A stretch of DNA of 64,000 nucleotides from Chelativorans alearensis (lineage in GTDB: Bacteria; Pseudomonadota; Alphaproteobacteria; Rhizobiales; Rhizobiaceae): contig NZ_WQNI01000006.1 of NCBI RefSeq assembly GCF_010993735.1, positions 124,001 through 188,000 of the forward strand, written 5' to 3'. Shown in pieces: positions 36,624 to 48,740 of this stretch. The notes under the pieces are model-generated. The model worked only from the letters and a program-made list of their open reading frames with translations. It did not search any database and had not been told where the DNA came from. The translations under genes were made by a program, and so were the position numbers. How positions within the stretch are numbered: position 1 is the stretch's first letter; each line of letters opens with the position of its first letter.

Positions 36624-37930
36624 GCTGGCTTCTGGGCGATCGCAACGCCGCGCAGCGGCGTTCGGGCATCATCACGGTCCTCGACGTGGGGTCGAGCAAG
36701 GTCTGCTGCATCATTGCCCGCCTGCTGCCCAGCGAGGGCGGCAGGGCGCTGCCGCACCGCACGCACCGCATCAAGGTGATCGGCATCGGTCATCAGAAGT
36801 CGGAAGGCGTGAAGTCGGGCGTGATCGTCGATCTCGAACGCGCGGAGCAGGCGGTCCGCCTCGCCGTCGACGCGGCGGAGCGGATGGCGGGGCTGACCGT
36901 CGATTCCCTGATCGTCAACGTTTCGGCCGGCAGGCTGAAGAGCGAGACGGCCTCGGCCACCATCAATCTGGGCGGGCACGAGGCGGCCAAATCGGACGTC
37001 AACCGCGTGCTTTCTGCCGGCGCGCGCCAGGCGCTGCGCGCCGAGCGCGAGGTCGTGCATTCGCTGGCCGTCGGTTTCTCGCTCGATTCGGAGCGCGGCA
37101 TCCGCGATCCGCGCGGCATGGTGGGCGATACGCTGGGCGTCGACATGCATGTGGTGACGGCCGATAGCGTGCCCTTGCGCAATCTGGAGCTTTGCATCAA
37201 CCGCGCGCACCTCTCGGTCGAGCGCATGGTGGCCACGCCCTATGCCAGCGGCCTTGCGGCCCTGGTGGACGACGAAGCCGAGATGGGGGCCGCCTGCATC
37301 GACATGGGCGGCGGCTGCACGACGATCTCCGTCTTCGTCGACGGCAAGTTCGTGCATTCGGACGCGCTGCCGGTCGGCGGCAATCATGTGACCATGGATC
37401 TTGCGCGGGGGCTTTCGACGCGCCTTGAGGATGCCGAGCGGCTGAAGGTCATGCATGGCTCGGCGCTGCCGGCCAGCGCGGACGACCGCGACGTCATCGC
37501 CATCCAGCCCATCGGCGGCGAGGAGAGCGAAGGAAGCCTGCAGGTGCCGCGCGCGGTGATGACACGCATCGTACGCGCCCGCGTCGAGGAAACGCTGGAG
37601 ATGGTGCGCGACCGGCTCAACCGCTCCGGCTATGGCCATCTGGTGGGGCGCCGCGTTGTGCTGACGGGAGGCGCGAGCCAGCTTGCCGGCCTGCCGGAAG
37701 CGGCGCGGCGGCTTCTCGGCCGCAATGTGCGTCTTGGCCGGCCGCTCGGCGTGAAGGGCCTGCCGGAAGCGGCCAAGGGGGCGGCTTTCGCAGCCCCCAT
37801 CGGGCTCCTGATCTATCCGCAGGTGGCGGATTTCGAAAGCCGCATCTCCAAGGGCGGCATGTTCACACGCGCGACGGGGACCGGGGGACGGTTGCAGCGC
37901 GTCAGTCAGTGGTTGCGTGAGAGTTTTTGA
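36620..37930 (+). CDS. ftsA: cell division actin-like protein FtsA
   Basis: A 436-residue actin-fold ATPase that tethers FtsZ to the membrane. Phosphate-binding loop [14 protein letters not shown] near residue 16; the 1C subdomain region ([24 protein letters not shown]) is typical; the second phosphate loop is [14 protein letters not shown] (~226) and the adenosine motif [13 protein letters not shown] (~350). The C-terminus ends [13 protein letters not shown], an amphipathic membrane-targeting helix. ATG overlaps the ftsQ stop by 4 bp. ftsZ follows after 67 bp. Confidence 0.96.
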   Translation: MSWLLGDRNAAQRRSGIITVLDVGSSKVCCIIARLLPSEGGRALPHRTHRIKVIGIGHQKSEGVKSGVIVDLERAEQAVRLAVDAAERMAGLTVDSLIVNVSAGRLKSETASATINLGGHEAAKSDVNRVLSAGARQALRAEREVVHSLAVGFSLDSERGIRDPRGMVGDTLGVDMHVVTADSVPLRNLELCINRAHLSVERMVATPYASGLAALVDDEAEMGAACIDMGGGCTTISVFVDGKFVHSDALPVGGNHVTMDLARGLSTRLEDAERLKVMHGSALPASADDRDVIAIQPIGGEESEGSLQVPRAVMTRIVRARVEETLEMVRDRLNRSGYGHLVGRRVVLTGGASQLAGLPEAARRLLGRNVRLGRPLGVKGLPEAAKGAAFAAPIGLLIYPQVADFESRISKGGMFTRATGTGGRLQRVSQWLRESF

Positions 37931-37997
37931 CGGGGGATGGGCCCCACAACTATGGCCGCGGCGGCGAGGCGGCGGACAAGGCGGAAAGGACGAGGAA

Positions 37998-39623
37998 ATG
38001 ACCATTAACCTGCAGAAGCCGGACATTACCGAGCTGAAGCCGAGGATCACCGTGTTCGGTGTCGGCGGCGGCGGCGGAAATGCGGTCAACAACATGATCA
38101 CGGCAGGCCTCGACGGCGTCGAATTCGTGGTGGCCAACACGGACGCCCAGGCGCTGACCACCTCCAAGGCCGAACGGATCATCCAGCTCGGCGCGGCGGT
38201 GACCGAGGGGCTCGGCGCCGGCTCGCAGCCGGAAGTCGGCCAGGCCGCCGCCGAGGAGTGCATCGACGAGATCATGGATCACCTGTCGTCGACCCATATG
38301 TGCTTCGTCACCGCCGGCATGGGCGGCGGCACGGGCACGGGGGCGGCTCCCGTCGTGGCGCGCGCGGCGCGCGAGAAGGGCATCCTGACCGTCGGCGTCG
38401 TCACCAAGCCGTTCCACTTCGAGGGGCAGCGGCGCATGAAGACCGCCGACGCCGGCATCGAGGAACTGCAAAAGTGCGTCGATACCCTCATCGTCATTCC
38501 GAACCAGAACCTCTTCCGTATCGCCAATGACAAGACCACCTTCGCCGACGCCTTCGCGATGGCCGACCAGGTGCTCTACTCCGGTGTCGCCTGCATCACC
38601 GACCTGATGGTCAAGGAAGGCCTCATCAACCTCGACTTCGCCGACGTGCGCTCGGTGATGCGCGAGATGGGCAAGGCCATGATGGGCACGGGCGAGGCTT
38701 CCGGCGAGGGCCGCGCCATGGCGGCGGCCGAGGCGGCGATCGCCAACCCGCTGCTCGACGAGACCTCCATGAAGGGCGCCAGGGGCCTCTTGATCTCGAT
38801 CACCGGCGGCCGCGACCTCACCCTCTTCGAGGTGGACGAGGCGGCGACGCGCATCCGCGAGGAGGTCGATCAGGAGGCCAACATCATCCTCGGCGCCACC
38901 TTCGACGAGGATCTGGAGGGCGTCATCCGCGTCTCCGTGGTTGCCACCGGCATCGACAAGTCGGCGGCCGAGATCTCCTCGCCGCCCACCGCTATCCGCC
39001 AGCAGCCGCGGCCGATCCAGCCGCAGCACAGGCCCGAGACGCGCACGGAGACACCGCAGCCGCAGGCGGCGCGCGAGGTGGCGACGGCCGAGGCCGAGGA
39101 GGACCCGGTCGCCGAGGCGATCCGCGCGGCCGAGCAGAACGCGGCGCAGTCGCAGGGCGGCTTCCGGCCGCAGAGCAAGCTCTTCAAGCCGGCCGCGCAG
39201 CCGCAGCCCGAGCCCGCTCCCCGGCCGGCAGCGCCCGTTGAGGCGGTCGCTCAGCCGCAGCCGGCGCCGGCCCAGCCGCGCATGCCGCGCGTTGAGGATT
39301 TCCCGCCGGTGGTGCAGGCCGAGCTCGAGGCAGGCCGCCATGCGGCCCCCGAGGAGCAGGAGGAGCGCGGCCCGGTAGGCCTGCTCAGGCGGCTCACCCA
39401 CGGCCTTTCCCGCCGCGAGGAGGAAGAGCCCGCAGCCCAGCCGCCGGAGCCGCGGCTGCGCCAGCCGGAGCCGCGCCGCGCGGCCGGCAGCGAGAGCCAG
39501 CTCTACGCGCCGCGCCGCGGACAGCTCGACGAGCACGGCCGTGTGGCGCAGCAGCAGCCGCGCGCAGCGCAGGAAGACGACCAGCTGGAAATCCCCGCCT
39601 TCCTCAGAAGGCAGGCGAACTGA
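37998..39623 (+). CDS. ftsZ: cell division GTPase FtsZ
   Basis: A 541-residue tubulin homologue that forms the Z ring. The GTPase core (1-~320) has [14 protein letters not shown], the tubulin signature [13 protein letters not shown] (~108), and the T7 loop region [12 protein letters not shown] very long Pro/Gln/Glu/Arg-rich linker (~340-525) follows and ends in the conserved C-terminal peptide [11 protein letters not shown] that binds FtsA and other partners. The length is typical of rhizobial FtsZ1. The ATG at 37998 follows AAGGACGAGG; upstream in-frame codons are leader. Confidence 0.97.
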   Translation: MTINLQKPDITELKPRITVFGVGGGGGNAVNNMITAGLDGVEFVVANTDAQALTTSKAERIIQLGAAVTEGLGAGSQPEVGQAAAEECIDEIMDHLSSTHMCFVTAGMGGGTGTGAAPVVARAAREKGILTVGVVTKPFHFEGQRRMKTADAGIEELQKCVDTLIVIPNQNLFRIANDKTTFADAFAMADQVLYSGVACITDLMVKEGLINLDFADVRSVMREMGKAMMGTGEASGEGRAMAAAEAAIANPLLDETSMKGARGLLISITGGRDLTLFEVDEAATRIREEVDQEANIILGATFDEDLEGVIRVSVVATGIDKSAAEISSPPTAIRQQPRPIQPQHRPETRTETPQPQAAREVATAEAEEDPVAEAIRAAEQNAAQSQGGFRPQSKLFKPAAQPQPEPAPRPAAPVEAVAQPQPAPAQPRMPRVEDFPPVVQAELEAGRHAAPEEQEERGPVGLLRRLTHGLSRREEEEPAAQPPEPRLRQPEPRRAAGSESQLYAPRRGQLDEHGRVAQQQPRAAQEDDQLEIPAFLRRQAN

Positions 39624-39897
39624 GTCGGCCACAGGTGTTAACGGATGGTAAGGGCGGGTGCTGCGGCGCCCGTCTGCGTTCATAGAAAAAACGATTTCAA
39701 AACAAATAATTACGGGTCGAATGCAATGCCGCTATACCGTAACATAGGGTAAGAAAGCGTGATTTGGCGTCGCCCAACCGGAACATTATCTTCCGCCGCG
39801 AACAGTTGCGGAGCCAAGGGCGTTATTGGGGCTAGTCCTGCTTCGTTGAAAGGACCGCCCGCACGGAAAAGGCGTGCGTGTGGTTGGGGGCGGGACA
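39624..39897. other. ftsZ-lpxC intergenic region with possible lpxC promoter
   Basis: An AT-rich stretch is centred on 39680-39715. TTACGG (39710-39715) and TATACC (39733-39738), 17 bp apart, form a weak promoter candidate for lpxC. A near-match to the CtrA consensus, TTAA-7-TAAG (39638-39652), lies just after the ftsZ stop but has one mismatch. GGGCG ... CGCCC near 39653-39672 could form a weak terminator stem for the cluster. Confidence 0.35.
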
Positions 39898-40848
39898 ATG
39901 GGGATTGAGTTGCTCGAATACCAAACCACGCTTAAGTCGCGTTTTAGCCTGTCCGGAATCGGCGTCCATAGCGGAAAAGCCGTAACCGTCCACTTCAGCC
40001 CGGCAGAGCCCGACACGGGCATCGTTTTCCAGCGCGTCGACGAAGAGGCCTCGGGCCGCGTGATCCGCGCGCTGGCGGCCGAGGTCGGCGAGACGGACCT
40101 TTGCACCGGCCTCGGCGATCCGGCGGGCGACCACGTGGCCACCGTCGAGCACCTGATGGCCGCGCTGTCGGCCATGGGCATCGACAACGTCGCCATCGAG
40201 ATCGACGGCGGCGAAGTGCCGATCATGGACGGCAGCGCCAGCGCCTTCGTCGAGGCGTTCCAGCAGGCCGGCATCGAGACGCTCGCCAAGAAGCGGCGCT
40301 ATATCCGCATCGTCAAGCCGGTCCGCATCGACATCGGCAGCTCCTGGGCCGAGTTCCGGCCCCATGACGGCACCCGCTTCGAGATCGAGATCGACTTCGA
40401 CAGCCCGGCCATCGGCCGCCAGTCGCTGTCCGTCGACCTCAACGCCGAGGTTTTCGCGCGCGAGGTCGCCCGCGCCCGCACCTTCGGGTTCATCAAGGAT
40501 GTCGAGCGGCTGTGGGCGGCCGGCTACGCGCTCGGCTCCTCGCTGGAGAACTCCGTCGTCATCGGCGAGGATCATCGGGTCATCAATATGGAAGGCCTGC
40601 GCTACAAGGACGAGTTCGTCCGCCACAAGATGCTGGACGCCGTGGGCGATCTGGCGCTGGCCGGGGCGCGCTTCATCGGCTGCTTCCGCTCCTACCGCGG
40701 CGGCCACCGCCTCAACGCGACCGCGCTCAGGCATCTCCTCACCGACCGTTCGGCCTTCGAGATCGTCGAGACGGCACGGCGCGAGCGCGGCCGCGGCGCC
40801 GAGATGGTCGCCGTCAACGCGCCGGTCTACGCGCCCTGGATGCTCTGA
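39898..40848 (+). CDS. lpxC: UDP-3-O-acyl-N-acetylglucosamine deacetylase LpxC
   Basis: A 316-residue zinc deacetylase, the committed step of lipid A synthesis. It has LSGIGVHSGKAVTV at ~16, the first zinc His region ATVEHLMAALSAMGIDN (~83), IMDGSASAFVEA, EIEIDFDSPAIG, ARTFGFIKDVE, and the HKMLDAVGDLALAG zinc/catalytic block (~243). The late catalytic His is in GGHRLN. The ATG at 39898 is chosen for the GGGGGCGGG site upstream. It follows ftsZ, the usual alphaproteobacterial order. Confidence 0.96.
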   Translation: MGIELLEYQTTLKSRFSLSGIGVHSGKAVTVHFSPAEPDTGIVFQRVDEEASGRVIRALAAEVGETDLCTGLGDPAGDHVATVEHLMAALSAMGIDNVAIEIDGGEVPIMDGSASAFVEAFQQAGIETLAKKRRYIRIVKPVRIDIGSSWAEFRPHDGTRFEIEIDFDSPAIGRQSLSVDLNAEVFAREVARARTFGFIKDVERLWAAGYALGSSLENSVVIGEDHRVINMEGLRYKDEFVRHKMLDAVGDLALAGARFIGCFRSYRGGHRLNATALRHLLTDRSAFEIVETARRERGRGAEMVAVNAPVYAPWML

Positions 40849-41014
40849 TCCTTTCGCCCCAGGGCGGGATGATGTGGGGACAAGGGCCTTTCTGTCCTCC
40901 CTTGCCACAAAAAAGTGCCATTGCACCTCGATAGCGTTGCCGCGCGCGCCGTTTTTGCATTAAGAGTGCGTGCATTATTTCTGTTCAGAAAAACGCCGGA
41001 GGGGCGACCCGCGA

Positions 41015-41881
41015 ATGTTCCTTAGACGCGCTGCCAGCACCGATCGCCGGCCTCGGTTCTCTTCACTGGTGATCGCCGCAACGGTCACACCGCTTCTCTT
41101 GACCGCCTGCAACGCGGAAAAGGACCTCGATCTGTCGACCTATGTCGAGCAGACGGAGCCGGCCGACGCGCTCTACAATCAGGGCCTTGCCAACCTGAAC
41201 TCCGGGCGCATGAAGGAGGCGATCGCCAAGTTCGAGGCGGTCGATCGGCAGCATCCCTATTCGGAATATGCCCGCAAAGCGCTTCTGATGAGCACCTTCG
41301 CCAACTACAGGCAGGGGCAATACCCCGAGGCCATCAACAACGGCAAGCGCTACGTCACGCTCTATCCCACGAGCGAGGACGCCGCCTACGCGCAATATCT
41401 GACGGGGCTCAGCCACTTCCGGCAGATCCGCGAAGTGACGCAGGACCAGAGGGACGCGCGCCTGACCATCGAAGCCATGGAGCAGGTGGTACAGCGCTGG
41501 CCCGATTCGGAATATGTGGCCGATGCCCGGGAAAAGATCCGCTTCGCCAACGATCAGCTCGCCGGCAAGGAGATGCAGATCGGCCGCTACTATCTGGAGC
41601 GGCGCGAGTATATCGCCGCCATCCGGCGCTTCCGCGGCGTTGTGGAAAACTACGGCAACACCCGTCACGTGGAGGAGGCGCTGGCCCGCCTCACCGAATC
41701 CTACTACGCCATGGGCGTCGCCTCGGAAGCGCAGACGGCGGCGGCCGTGCTGGGGCACAACTACCCCGAGAGCGATTGGTACAAGGATTCCTACGCGCTG
41801 CTGCAATCGGGCGGCCTGGAGCCGCGCGAGAACACCGGCTCCTGGATCTCCAGGGCCGCATCCCTCATCACGGGAAGCTAA
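41015..41881 (+). CDS. bamD: outer membrane protein assembly lipoprotein BamD
   Basis: A 288-residue lipoprotein of the BAM complex, which inserts beta-barrel proteins. A basic N-terminus and long signal (lipobox LLTAC, Cys ~30) precede five TPR-like repeats: [27 protein letters not shown] (in pieces), [54 protein letters not shown] and [15 protein letters not shown]. The ATG at 41015 follows GGAGGGG. recN follows after 12 bp. Confidence 0.94.
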   Translation: MFLRRAASTDRRPRFSSLVIAATVTPLLLTACNAEKDLDLSTYVEQTEPADALYNQGLANLNSGRMKEAIAKFEAVDRQHPYSEYARKALLMSTFANYRQGQYPEAINNGKRYVTLYPTSEDAAYAQYLTGLSHFRQIREVTQDQRDARLTIEAMEQVVQRWPDSEYVADAREKIRFANDQLAGKEMQIGRYYLERREYIAAIRRFRGVVENYGNTRHVEEALARLTESYYAMGVASEAQTAAAVLGHNYPESDWYKDSYALLQSGGLEPRENTGSWISRAASLITGS

Positions 41882-41893
41882 TCGCGCAAATCG

Positions 41894-43567
41894 ATGCTCT
41901 CGCACCTTTCGATCCGCGATATCGTCCTGATCGAACGGCTCGACATCGACTTTTCCTCCGGGCTGTCGGTGCTGACGGGCGAGACGGGGGCGGGAAAATC
42001 CATCCTGCTCGATTCGCTCTCCCTGGCGCTCGGCGCCAGGGGTGATGCGTCGCTGGTGCGTCATGGGGCGGCCCAGGGGCAGGTGACGGCGGTCTTCGAC
42101 CTGCCGGCCGCGCACCCGGCGCGCGAATTGCTGCGCGAGAACGCGGTCGACGAGGAGGGCGATATCGTCCTGCGCCGCGTGCAGACGGCCGACGGGCGCA
42201 CCCGCGTCTTCATCAACGACCAGCCGACCAGCGTCGCCCTGATGCGCCGGCTCGGCCATGCCCTGGTGGAAATCCACGGCCAGCACGACGAGCGCGCGCT
42301 GGTTGACACGGCCGCGCACCGCGACCTGCTCGACGCCTTCGGCGGGCTCGGGCTGCGTGCCGAGGCCGTGCGGGCGGCATGGCGCGCCTGGCGCGAGGCC
42401 GAGCAGGCGCTTTCCCGCCACCGGGCGAAGGTGGAGGCGGCCGCGCGCGAGGCCGATTTCCTGCGCGCGTCGGTGGAGGAGCTTGCAAAGCTCGACCCGC
42501 AGCCGGACGAGGAAACGGCGCTGGCCGACGAGCGCGCGCAGATGATGCGCGCCGAGAAGACCGCCTCCGACATCGCCGATGCACAGGAGGTGCTTTCCGG
42601 CAACGCCTCGCCGCTGCCCACCCTTGCCAGCCTCCTGCGGCGGCTGCAGCGCAAGGCGCAGGAGGCGCCGGGGCTTCTCGAAGAGATCATCACCTCGCTC
42701 GACGAGGCGCTCCTGTCGCTCGACGCCGCGCAGGGCGCCGTCGACGAGGCCATGCGCGCCGCCGAGTTCGACCCCCAGCGCCTCGAGCAGGCGGAGGAGC
42801 GGCTCTTCGCCCTGCGTGCCGCGGCACGCAAGCACAACGTCACGGTCGACGACCTCGCCGCCCTGCGCGACCGCATGGACGCCGACCTTGCCGACCTCGA
42901 CGCCGGCGAGGAGCGGCTGGGGCTCCTGGAAAAGGAAGCGCGGGCGCGCCGCGAGGCCTATGACGGCGAGGCGAAGCTGCTTTCGCAGGAGCGTCGCCAT
43001 ACGGCCGAGGCCCTGGTCGAGGCGGTGATGGCCGAACTGCCGGCGCTGAAGCTCGAGCGGGCGCGCTTCATCGTCAACATCGACAGCGAGCCCGACGACC
43101 GCATGGAGGAGGGCATCGACCGGGTGGAGTTCTGGGTCGAGACCAATCCCGGCACGCGGCCCGGCCCGATCATGAAGGTGGCGTCCGGCGGCGAACTGTC
43201 GCGCTTCCTGCTCGCCCTCAAGGTGGCGCTCGCCGACCGGGGCTCCGCACCCACCCTCGTCTTCGACGAGATCGACACCGGCGTCGGCGGCGCGGTGGCC
43301 GACGCCATCGGCCAGCGCCTCGCCCGCCTCGCAAGCCGCATCCAGGTCCTCTCCGTCACCCACGCCCCACAGGTCGCCGCCCGCGCCCACACCCACTACC
43401 TGATCGCCAAGTCCGGCGGCCTCGACCGCGTGACCACCGGCGTCGCCGTCATGGACGCCGCCTCCCGCCAGGAGGAGATCGCCCGCATGCTCGCCGGCGC
43501 CACCGTCACCGACGAGGCCCGCGCGGCGGCCGAACGGCTGTTGCGGGAGAACGCGGCGGCGGAGTGA
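41894..43567 (+). CDS. recN: DNA repair ATPase RecN
   Basis: A 557-residue SMC-like ATPase for double-strand-break repair. Walker A GETGAGKSILLDSLSLALG is near residue 30. The coiled-coil arms run through Glu/Arg/Ala-rich sequence (~155-370). The C-terminal head has the signature SGGELSRFLLALKVAL (~433) and Walker B TLVFDEIDTGVGG, then VLSVTHAPQVAA. The start has ATG after TCGCGCAAATCG with no strong ribosome site, but the N-terminal MLSHLSIRDIVLIERLDIDF is standard. The operon with bamD and ligA is typical for the order. Confidence 0.96.
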   Translation: MLSHLSIRDIVLIERLDIDFSSGLSVLTGETGAGKSILLDSLSLALGARGDASLVRHGAAQGQVTAVFDLPAAHPARELLRENAVDEEGDIVLRRVQTADGRTRVFINDQPTSVALMRRLGHALVEIHGQHDERALVDTAAHRDLLDAFGGLGLRAEAVRAAWRAWREAEQALSRHRAKVEAAAREADFLRASVEELAKLDPQPDEETALADERAQMMRAEKTASDIADAQEVLSGNASPLPTLASLLRRLQRKAQEAPGLLEEIITSLDEALLSLDAAQGAVDEAMRAAEFDPQRLEQAEERLFALRAAARKHNVTVDDLAALRDRMDADLADLDAGEERLGLLEKEARARREAYDGEAKLLSQERRHTAEALVEAVMAELPALKLERARFIVNIDSEPDDRMEEGIDRVEFWVETNPGTRPGPIMKVASGGELSRFLLALKVALADRGSAPTLVFDEIDTGVGGAVADAIGQRLARLASRIQVLSVTHAPQVAARAHTHYLIAKSGGLDRVTTGVAVMDAASRQEEIARMLAGATVTDEARAAAERLLRENAAAE

Positions 43568-43733
43568 AGTGGGGAAGGCCGCATTCAGGCGAGCCGGCCT
43601 GAACATGCAGGGGGCCCCGCCATCCCCCCAGCACCAACCGGTGCACATTCCCGCTCTCGCTCATCTCCACCCGGTCGAACGCCCAGCCCAGCCGCTTCAA
43701 CTCCGCCGCCAGCGGCGGCAGCGGCCGCTGCAT
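43506..43733 (-). CDS. possible small ORF antisense to the end of recN
   Basis: A minus-strand frame of about 75 codons starts at ATG 43733 (MQRPLPPLAAELKRLGWAF) and overlaps the recN tail by 62 bp. The first ~40 residues look protein-like, with a strand-helix rhythm and a KRLGW segment, but the end is Pro/Arg-rich as in noncoding GC-rich sequence. No good ribosome site is seen. It may be a gene remnant or a chance frame. Confidence 0.2.
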   Translation of the reverse strand: MQRPLPPLAAELKRLGWAFDRVEMSESGNVHRLVLGGWRGPLHVQAGSPECGLPHFTPPPRSPATAVRPPRGPRR

Positions 43734-43827
43734 GCCTGTCAGCACCTGTCAGGAATGTTTTCCTATACCCATTCACGCCCCTCCCGACCCGTGCGATAAT
43801 CCCGCCTGAAGAATGGAGGAGGCAGCC

Positions 43828-44643
43828 ATGGACGGAACTGCGGCAATCGAGCGGGATCGCGTGGCGCTGAAGCGCATCGTGGCTTCCCTCGTGGCCATGG
43901 CCGGGCCGGCCGTGGGCCCTCATCCTGAGGCGCGGGCCGAAGGCGAGCCGCGAAAGACCCTGCCCCGCCATCTCTGGCGCGCCATCCTCCGCCTGTTGCG
44001 CCCGACTGAGGCCGCCGCGCGGCGGCTGATCATCGCCGCCGCGCGCGGTCTCACCGTCTGTCTGCCGCCCCCGCGCAAACAGAGGCCCGCAAGCCCGGTG
44101 CCGCTCCTGCGCAGCCTCGGCATCGCCGTGATGGCCTCGCCCGCCGACCTGGCCGCCGCAGCGCGCAGAGCGAGGGCGGAAGCCAGGCGCGCCGCCGTGC
44201 CCGCCCGTCCGCGAAGCGTGAGCCTGCCGCTCTTCGACCCGCTGCCGCATACCCCGACGCAGGACCGCCGCCATGGGCCGGCGCACGCCGTCCCGCGCAT
44301 CCTGTTTCCCGGCGTCACCGAGCCGTCTCCCCTCCCGCAGCCGCCCTCCCGCGACGATCCCGTCAGCGCCGCGCGTCTTGGCCAGCGCCTCGCGGCACTC
44401 GCCGCCGCCCTTGACGACCTGCCGGGACAGGCCATGCGCTTTGCCCGCTGGAAGGCGCGCCGCGATCTGGGGCTTGTGCGCCGCACCGCACCGCTGCGCG
44501 GCGGCCGCCCGCCCGGCGGCCGGCTGTCCCGCTTCGACCCGTCCGACGCCTACCGCCCCCGCAATATCCGCGAGGTCGACGAGATCCTGGCGTACGCCCA
44601 TTCGCTGGCCCTCTACGCGCTGGAGAGCCCCGATACCTCATGA
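43828..44643 (+). CDS. uncharacterised basic Ala/Arg/Pro-rich protein
   Basis: A 271-residue protein with no recognised domain. The N-terminal third is helical (ERDRVALKRIVASLVAMAG; then ARRLIIAAARGLTVCLPPP), the middle is Pro/Arg-rich, and the C-terminus has a more ordered block RFDPSDAYRPRNIREVDEILAYAHSLALYALE (in pieces). GGAGGAGG lies 5 nt before the ATG at 43828, good evidence of translation; an ATG at 43813 overlaps that site. It sits between recN and ligA on the same strand, so a DNA-related role is possible but not shown. Confidence 0.6.
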   Translation: MDGTAAIERDRVALKRIVASLVAMAGPAVGPHPEARAEGEPRKTLPRHLWRAILRLLRPTEAAARRLIIAAARGLTVCLPPPRKQRPASPVPLLRSLGIAVMASPADLAAAARRARAEARRAAVPARPRSVSLPLFDPLPHTPTQDRRHGPAHAVPRILFPGVTEPSPLPQPPSRDDPVSAARLGQRLAALAAALDDLPGQAMRFARWKARRDLGLVRRTAPLRGGRPPGGRLSRFDPSDAYRPRNIREVDEILAYAHSLALYALESPDTS

Positions 44644-47070
<2,427 letters not shown>

Positions 47071-47121
47071 AATCTTATATGAAGGGCAGGAAAAGCGGTC
47101 GAAACGACCGAGGAGGTCGAG

Positions 47122-47547
47122 ATGAAAAAGCATGTCGCAACGCTGTGCGCGGCGGTCATGGCGTTTTCCGTTGCAGGCGTCCCCACCGCGCCGTCCATAT
47201 CCGCGCCGATCTATCCGGCGCCGTTGGCTGCGCCCGATAACGGCAAGCGCTACGAGGAGGTGAACCACCGCGGCAGGTACTATTCGCGCGACTATCGTCG
47301 CTACAGGAAATACCGCCGCCACCGGCGCGATCGGGACAACGACGTGGGCGCATTGCTCGGTGGGCTTGCGGCGGGCGCGATCCTCGGCGGGCTGCTCAGC
47401 CAGTCGCGAAGGGCGCCCGTCTACCGCTACGGCAGCGACCCGCATGTGGAATGGTGCCTGCGGCGTTACCGCTCCTACGATGTGCGCACGGACACCTTCC
47501 AGCCCTATCACGGCCCGCGCAGGTATTGTAACTCGCCCTATCGGTGA
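47122..47547 (+). CDS. BA14K-family protein
   Basis: A 141-residue exported protein. The signal peptide covers ~1-28. A Tyr/Arg-rich basic segment (GRYYSRDYRRYRKYRRHRRDRD) precedes a glycine-rich hydrophobic stretch (GALLGGLAAGAILGGLL). The C-terminus carries the BA14K motif HVEWCLRRYRSYDVRTDTF ... YHGPRRYCNSPY. The family is named for the Brucella 14-kDa immunoreactive protein and is common in Rhizobiales; a lectin-like surface role has been proposed. GAGGAGG precedes the ATG. Confidence 0.9.
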   Translation: MKKHVATLCAAVMAFSVAGVPTAPSISAPIYPAPLAAPDNGKRYEEVNHRGRYYSRDYRRYRKYRRHRRDRDNDVGALLGGLAAGAILGGLLSQSRRAPVYRYGSDPHVEWCLRRYRSYDVRTDTFQPYHGPRRYCNSPYR

Positions 47548-47567
47548 GCCGAGGCCATAGGATGGCG

Positions 47568-47595
47568 CCGGCAGGCCGCCCACGCGGCCTGCCGG
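47568..47595 (+). terminator. strong hairpin after the BA14K gene
   Basis: A 12-bp GC stem (47568-47579 with 47584-47595, CCGGCAGGCCGC and complement) has loop CCAC and lies 20 bp after the stop. No T tract follows, so it would act as a weak or factor-assisted terminator. Confidence 0.5.
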
Positions 47596-47665
47596 TGTCC
47601 AGGTTCAAGACCGGCCCCGACCCATCACCCACCTTCATCGTTGGCTCAATGAAATTGATATGACT

Positions 47666-47682
47666 GGTCAGCATTCCTGACC
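47666..47682. promoter_or_regulatory. possible operator upstream of azlC
   Basis: An inverted repeat GGTCAG (47666-47671) and CTGACC (47677-47682) with a 5-bp gap, about 25 bp before the azlC ATG. It could bind an Lrp/AsnC-type or other dimeric regulator. No regulator gene adjoins. Confidence 0.3.
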
Positions 47683-47707
47683 TATGCTCGTCGGCCTGGA
47701 GGTTCCC

Positions 47708-48436
47708 ATGACCGCTGACAGTTACGTCGCGCCGCGCCGGTGGAGCGAATTCATGCTTGGCGCGCGCCGGAGCCTGCCCGTCGTCGTGGCCGCCGCTCCC
47801 TTCGGCCTTTTGTTCGGCACCCTTGCGCTGGAGAACGGTTTTTCCACCTTCGAGGCGATCTTCATGAGCGCCACCATCTATGCCGGCGCCAGCCAGATGG
47901 TGGGCCTTGACCTCTTCGGTGCAAAGGTCGCGCCGTGGCTGGTGGTCCTGTCCATCTTCGCCGTCAATTTCCGCCACGTGCTCTATTCCGCCACCATCGG
48001 CCGCCAGCTCTCCCACTGGACACCGCTGCAGCGCGCTGTCGGCTTCTTCTTCCTGGTCGACCCGCAGTTCGCCGAAGCCGAGCAGCGGGTGGAGAGCGGC
48101 CGGCGGATCGGCTTTGCCTGGTACATGGGGATCGCCCTGCCGATCTATACCCTGTGGGTCGTCGAGGCGTGGGTGGGAGCCCTTTTCGGCCGCCTCATCC
48201 CCGATCCGCATGCGCTGGGGATCGATTTCCTTTTACCGATCTACTTTCTCGGCCTCGTCATGGGCTTCCGCAAACGGGCGATGTGGCTGCCCGTCGTGGG
48301 CGTGAGCGCCGTGGCGTCCGTCATCGCCTATAAGACCGTGGGCTCTCCCTGGCATGTGTCGATCGGCGCGCTGGCCGGTGTCTTTCTTGGGGCATTGCTG
48401 CCGCCGGGCAAATCCGTGCGGGAGGAGGCGCAATGA
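47708..48436 (+). CDS. azlC: AzlC-family branched-chain amino acid exporter, large subunit
   Basis: A 242-residue inner-membrane protein. Family marks: LPVVVAAAPFGLLFGTLA (first helix, ~21), EAIFMSATIYAGASQMVGLDLF, NFRHVLYSATIGRQL, and the FFLVDPQFAEAE loop. With AzlD it exports branched-chain or related amino acids (as in AzlCD and YgaZH). The ATG at 47708 follows GGAGG by 5 nt. It overlaps azlD by 4 bp. Confidence 0.9.
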   Translation: MTADSYVAPRRWSEFMLGARRSLPVVVAAAPFGLLFGTLALENGFSTFEAIFMSATIYAGASQMVGLDLFGAKVAPWLVVLSIFAVNFRHVLYSATIGRQLSHWTPLQRAVGFFFLVDPQFAEAEQRVESGRRIGFAWYMGIALPIYTLWVVEAWVGALFGRLIPDPHALGIDFLLPIYFLGLVMGFRKRAMWLPVVGVSAVASVIAYKTVGSPWHVSIGALAGVFLGALLPPGKSVREEAQ

Positions 48437-48732
48437 GCACGATTTTCTGGATCATCGTCGCCGGTGCGGTGCTGACCTACCTGACGCGCGCCGGCGGGCA
48501 CCTGGTGCTCTCCCGCTTCGAGCGCATCCATCCACGCGTGGAAGCGGGGCTCAACGCCGTGCCCGCCGCGGTGCTGACGACACTGGTGGCGCCCGCCGCG
48601 ATGGAGGGTGGGCCGGCCGAGATCGCGGCTCTTGTGGTAGCGGCGCTGATCTCGCTGGCGGGCGGCGGGATGATGCCGATGTTCCTGACGGCCATGGCGG
48701 TGCTCATTCTCCTGCGGCATTTGCTGGGGTAG
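48433..48732 (+). CDS. azlD: AzlD-family branched-chain amino acid exporter, small subunit
   Basis: A 99-residue membrane protein with three to four helices. The AzlD pattern is TYLTRAGGHLVLSRF near residue 16, the GLNAVPAAVLTTLVAPA segment and a final GGGMMPMFLTAMAVLILLR helix. The ATG overlaps the azlC stop, as is usual for this two-subunit exporter. It ends 8 bp from the convergent aminopeptidase gene. Confidence 0.88.
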   Translation: MSTIFWIIVAGAVLTYLTRAGGHLVLSRFERIHPRVEAGLNAVPAAVLTTLVAPAAMEGGPAEIAALVVAALISLAGGGMMPMFLTAMAVLILLRHLLG

Positions 48733-48740
48733 AGCAGTCC

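Noticed and set aside
39638-39652. CtrA site after ftsZ
   Set aside because: TTAA-N7-TAAG misses one consensus base and lies just past the ftsZ stop; too weak to call.
43740-43756. Pho box in CTGTCAGCACCTGTCAG near 43740
   Set aside because: The two CTGTCAG units have a 10-bp, not 11-bp, period and no phosphate-related gene follows.
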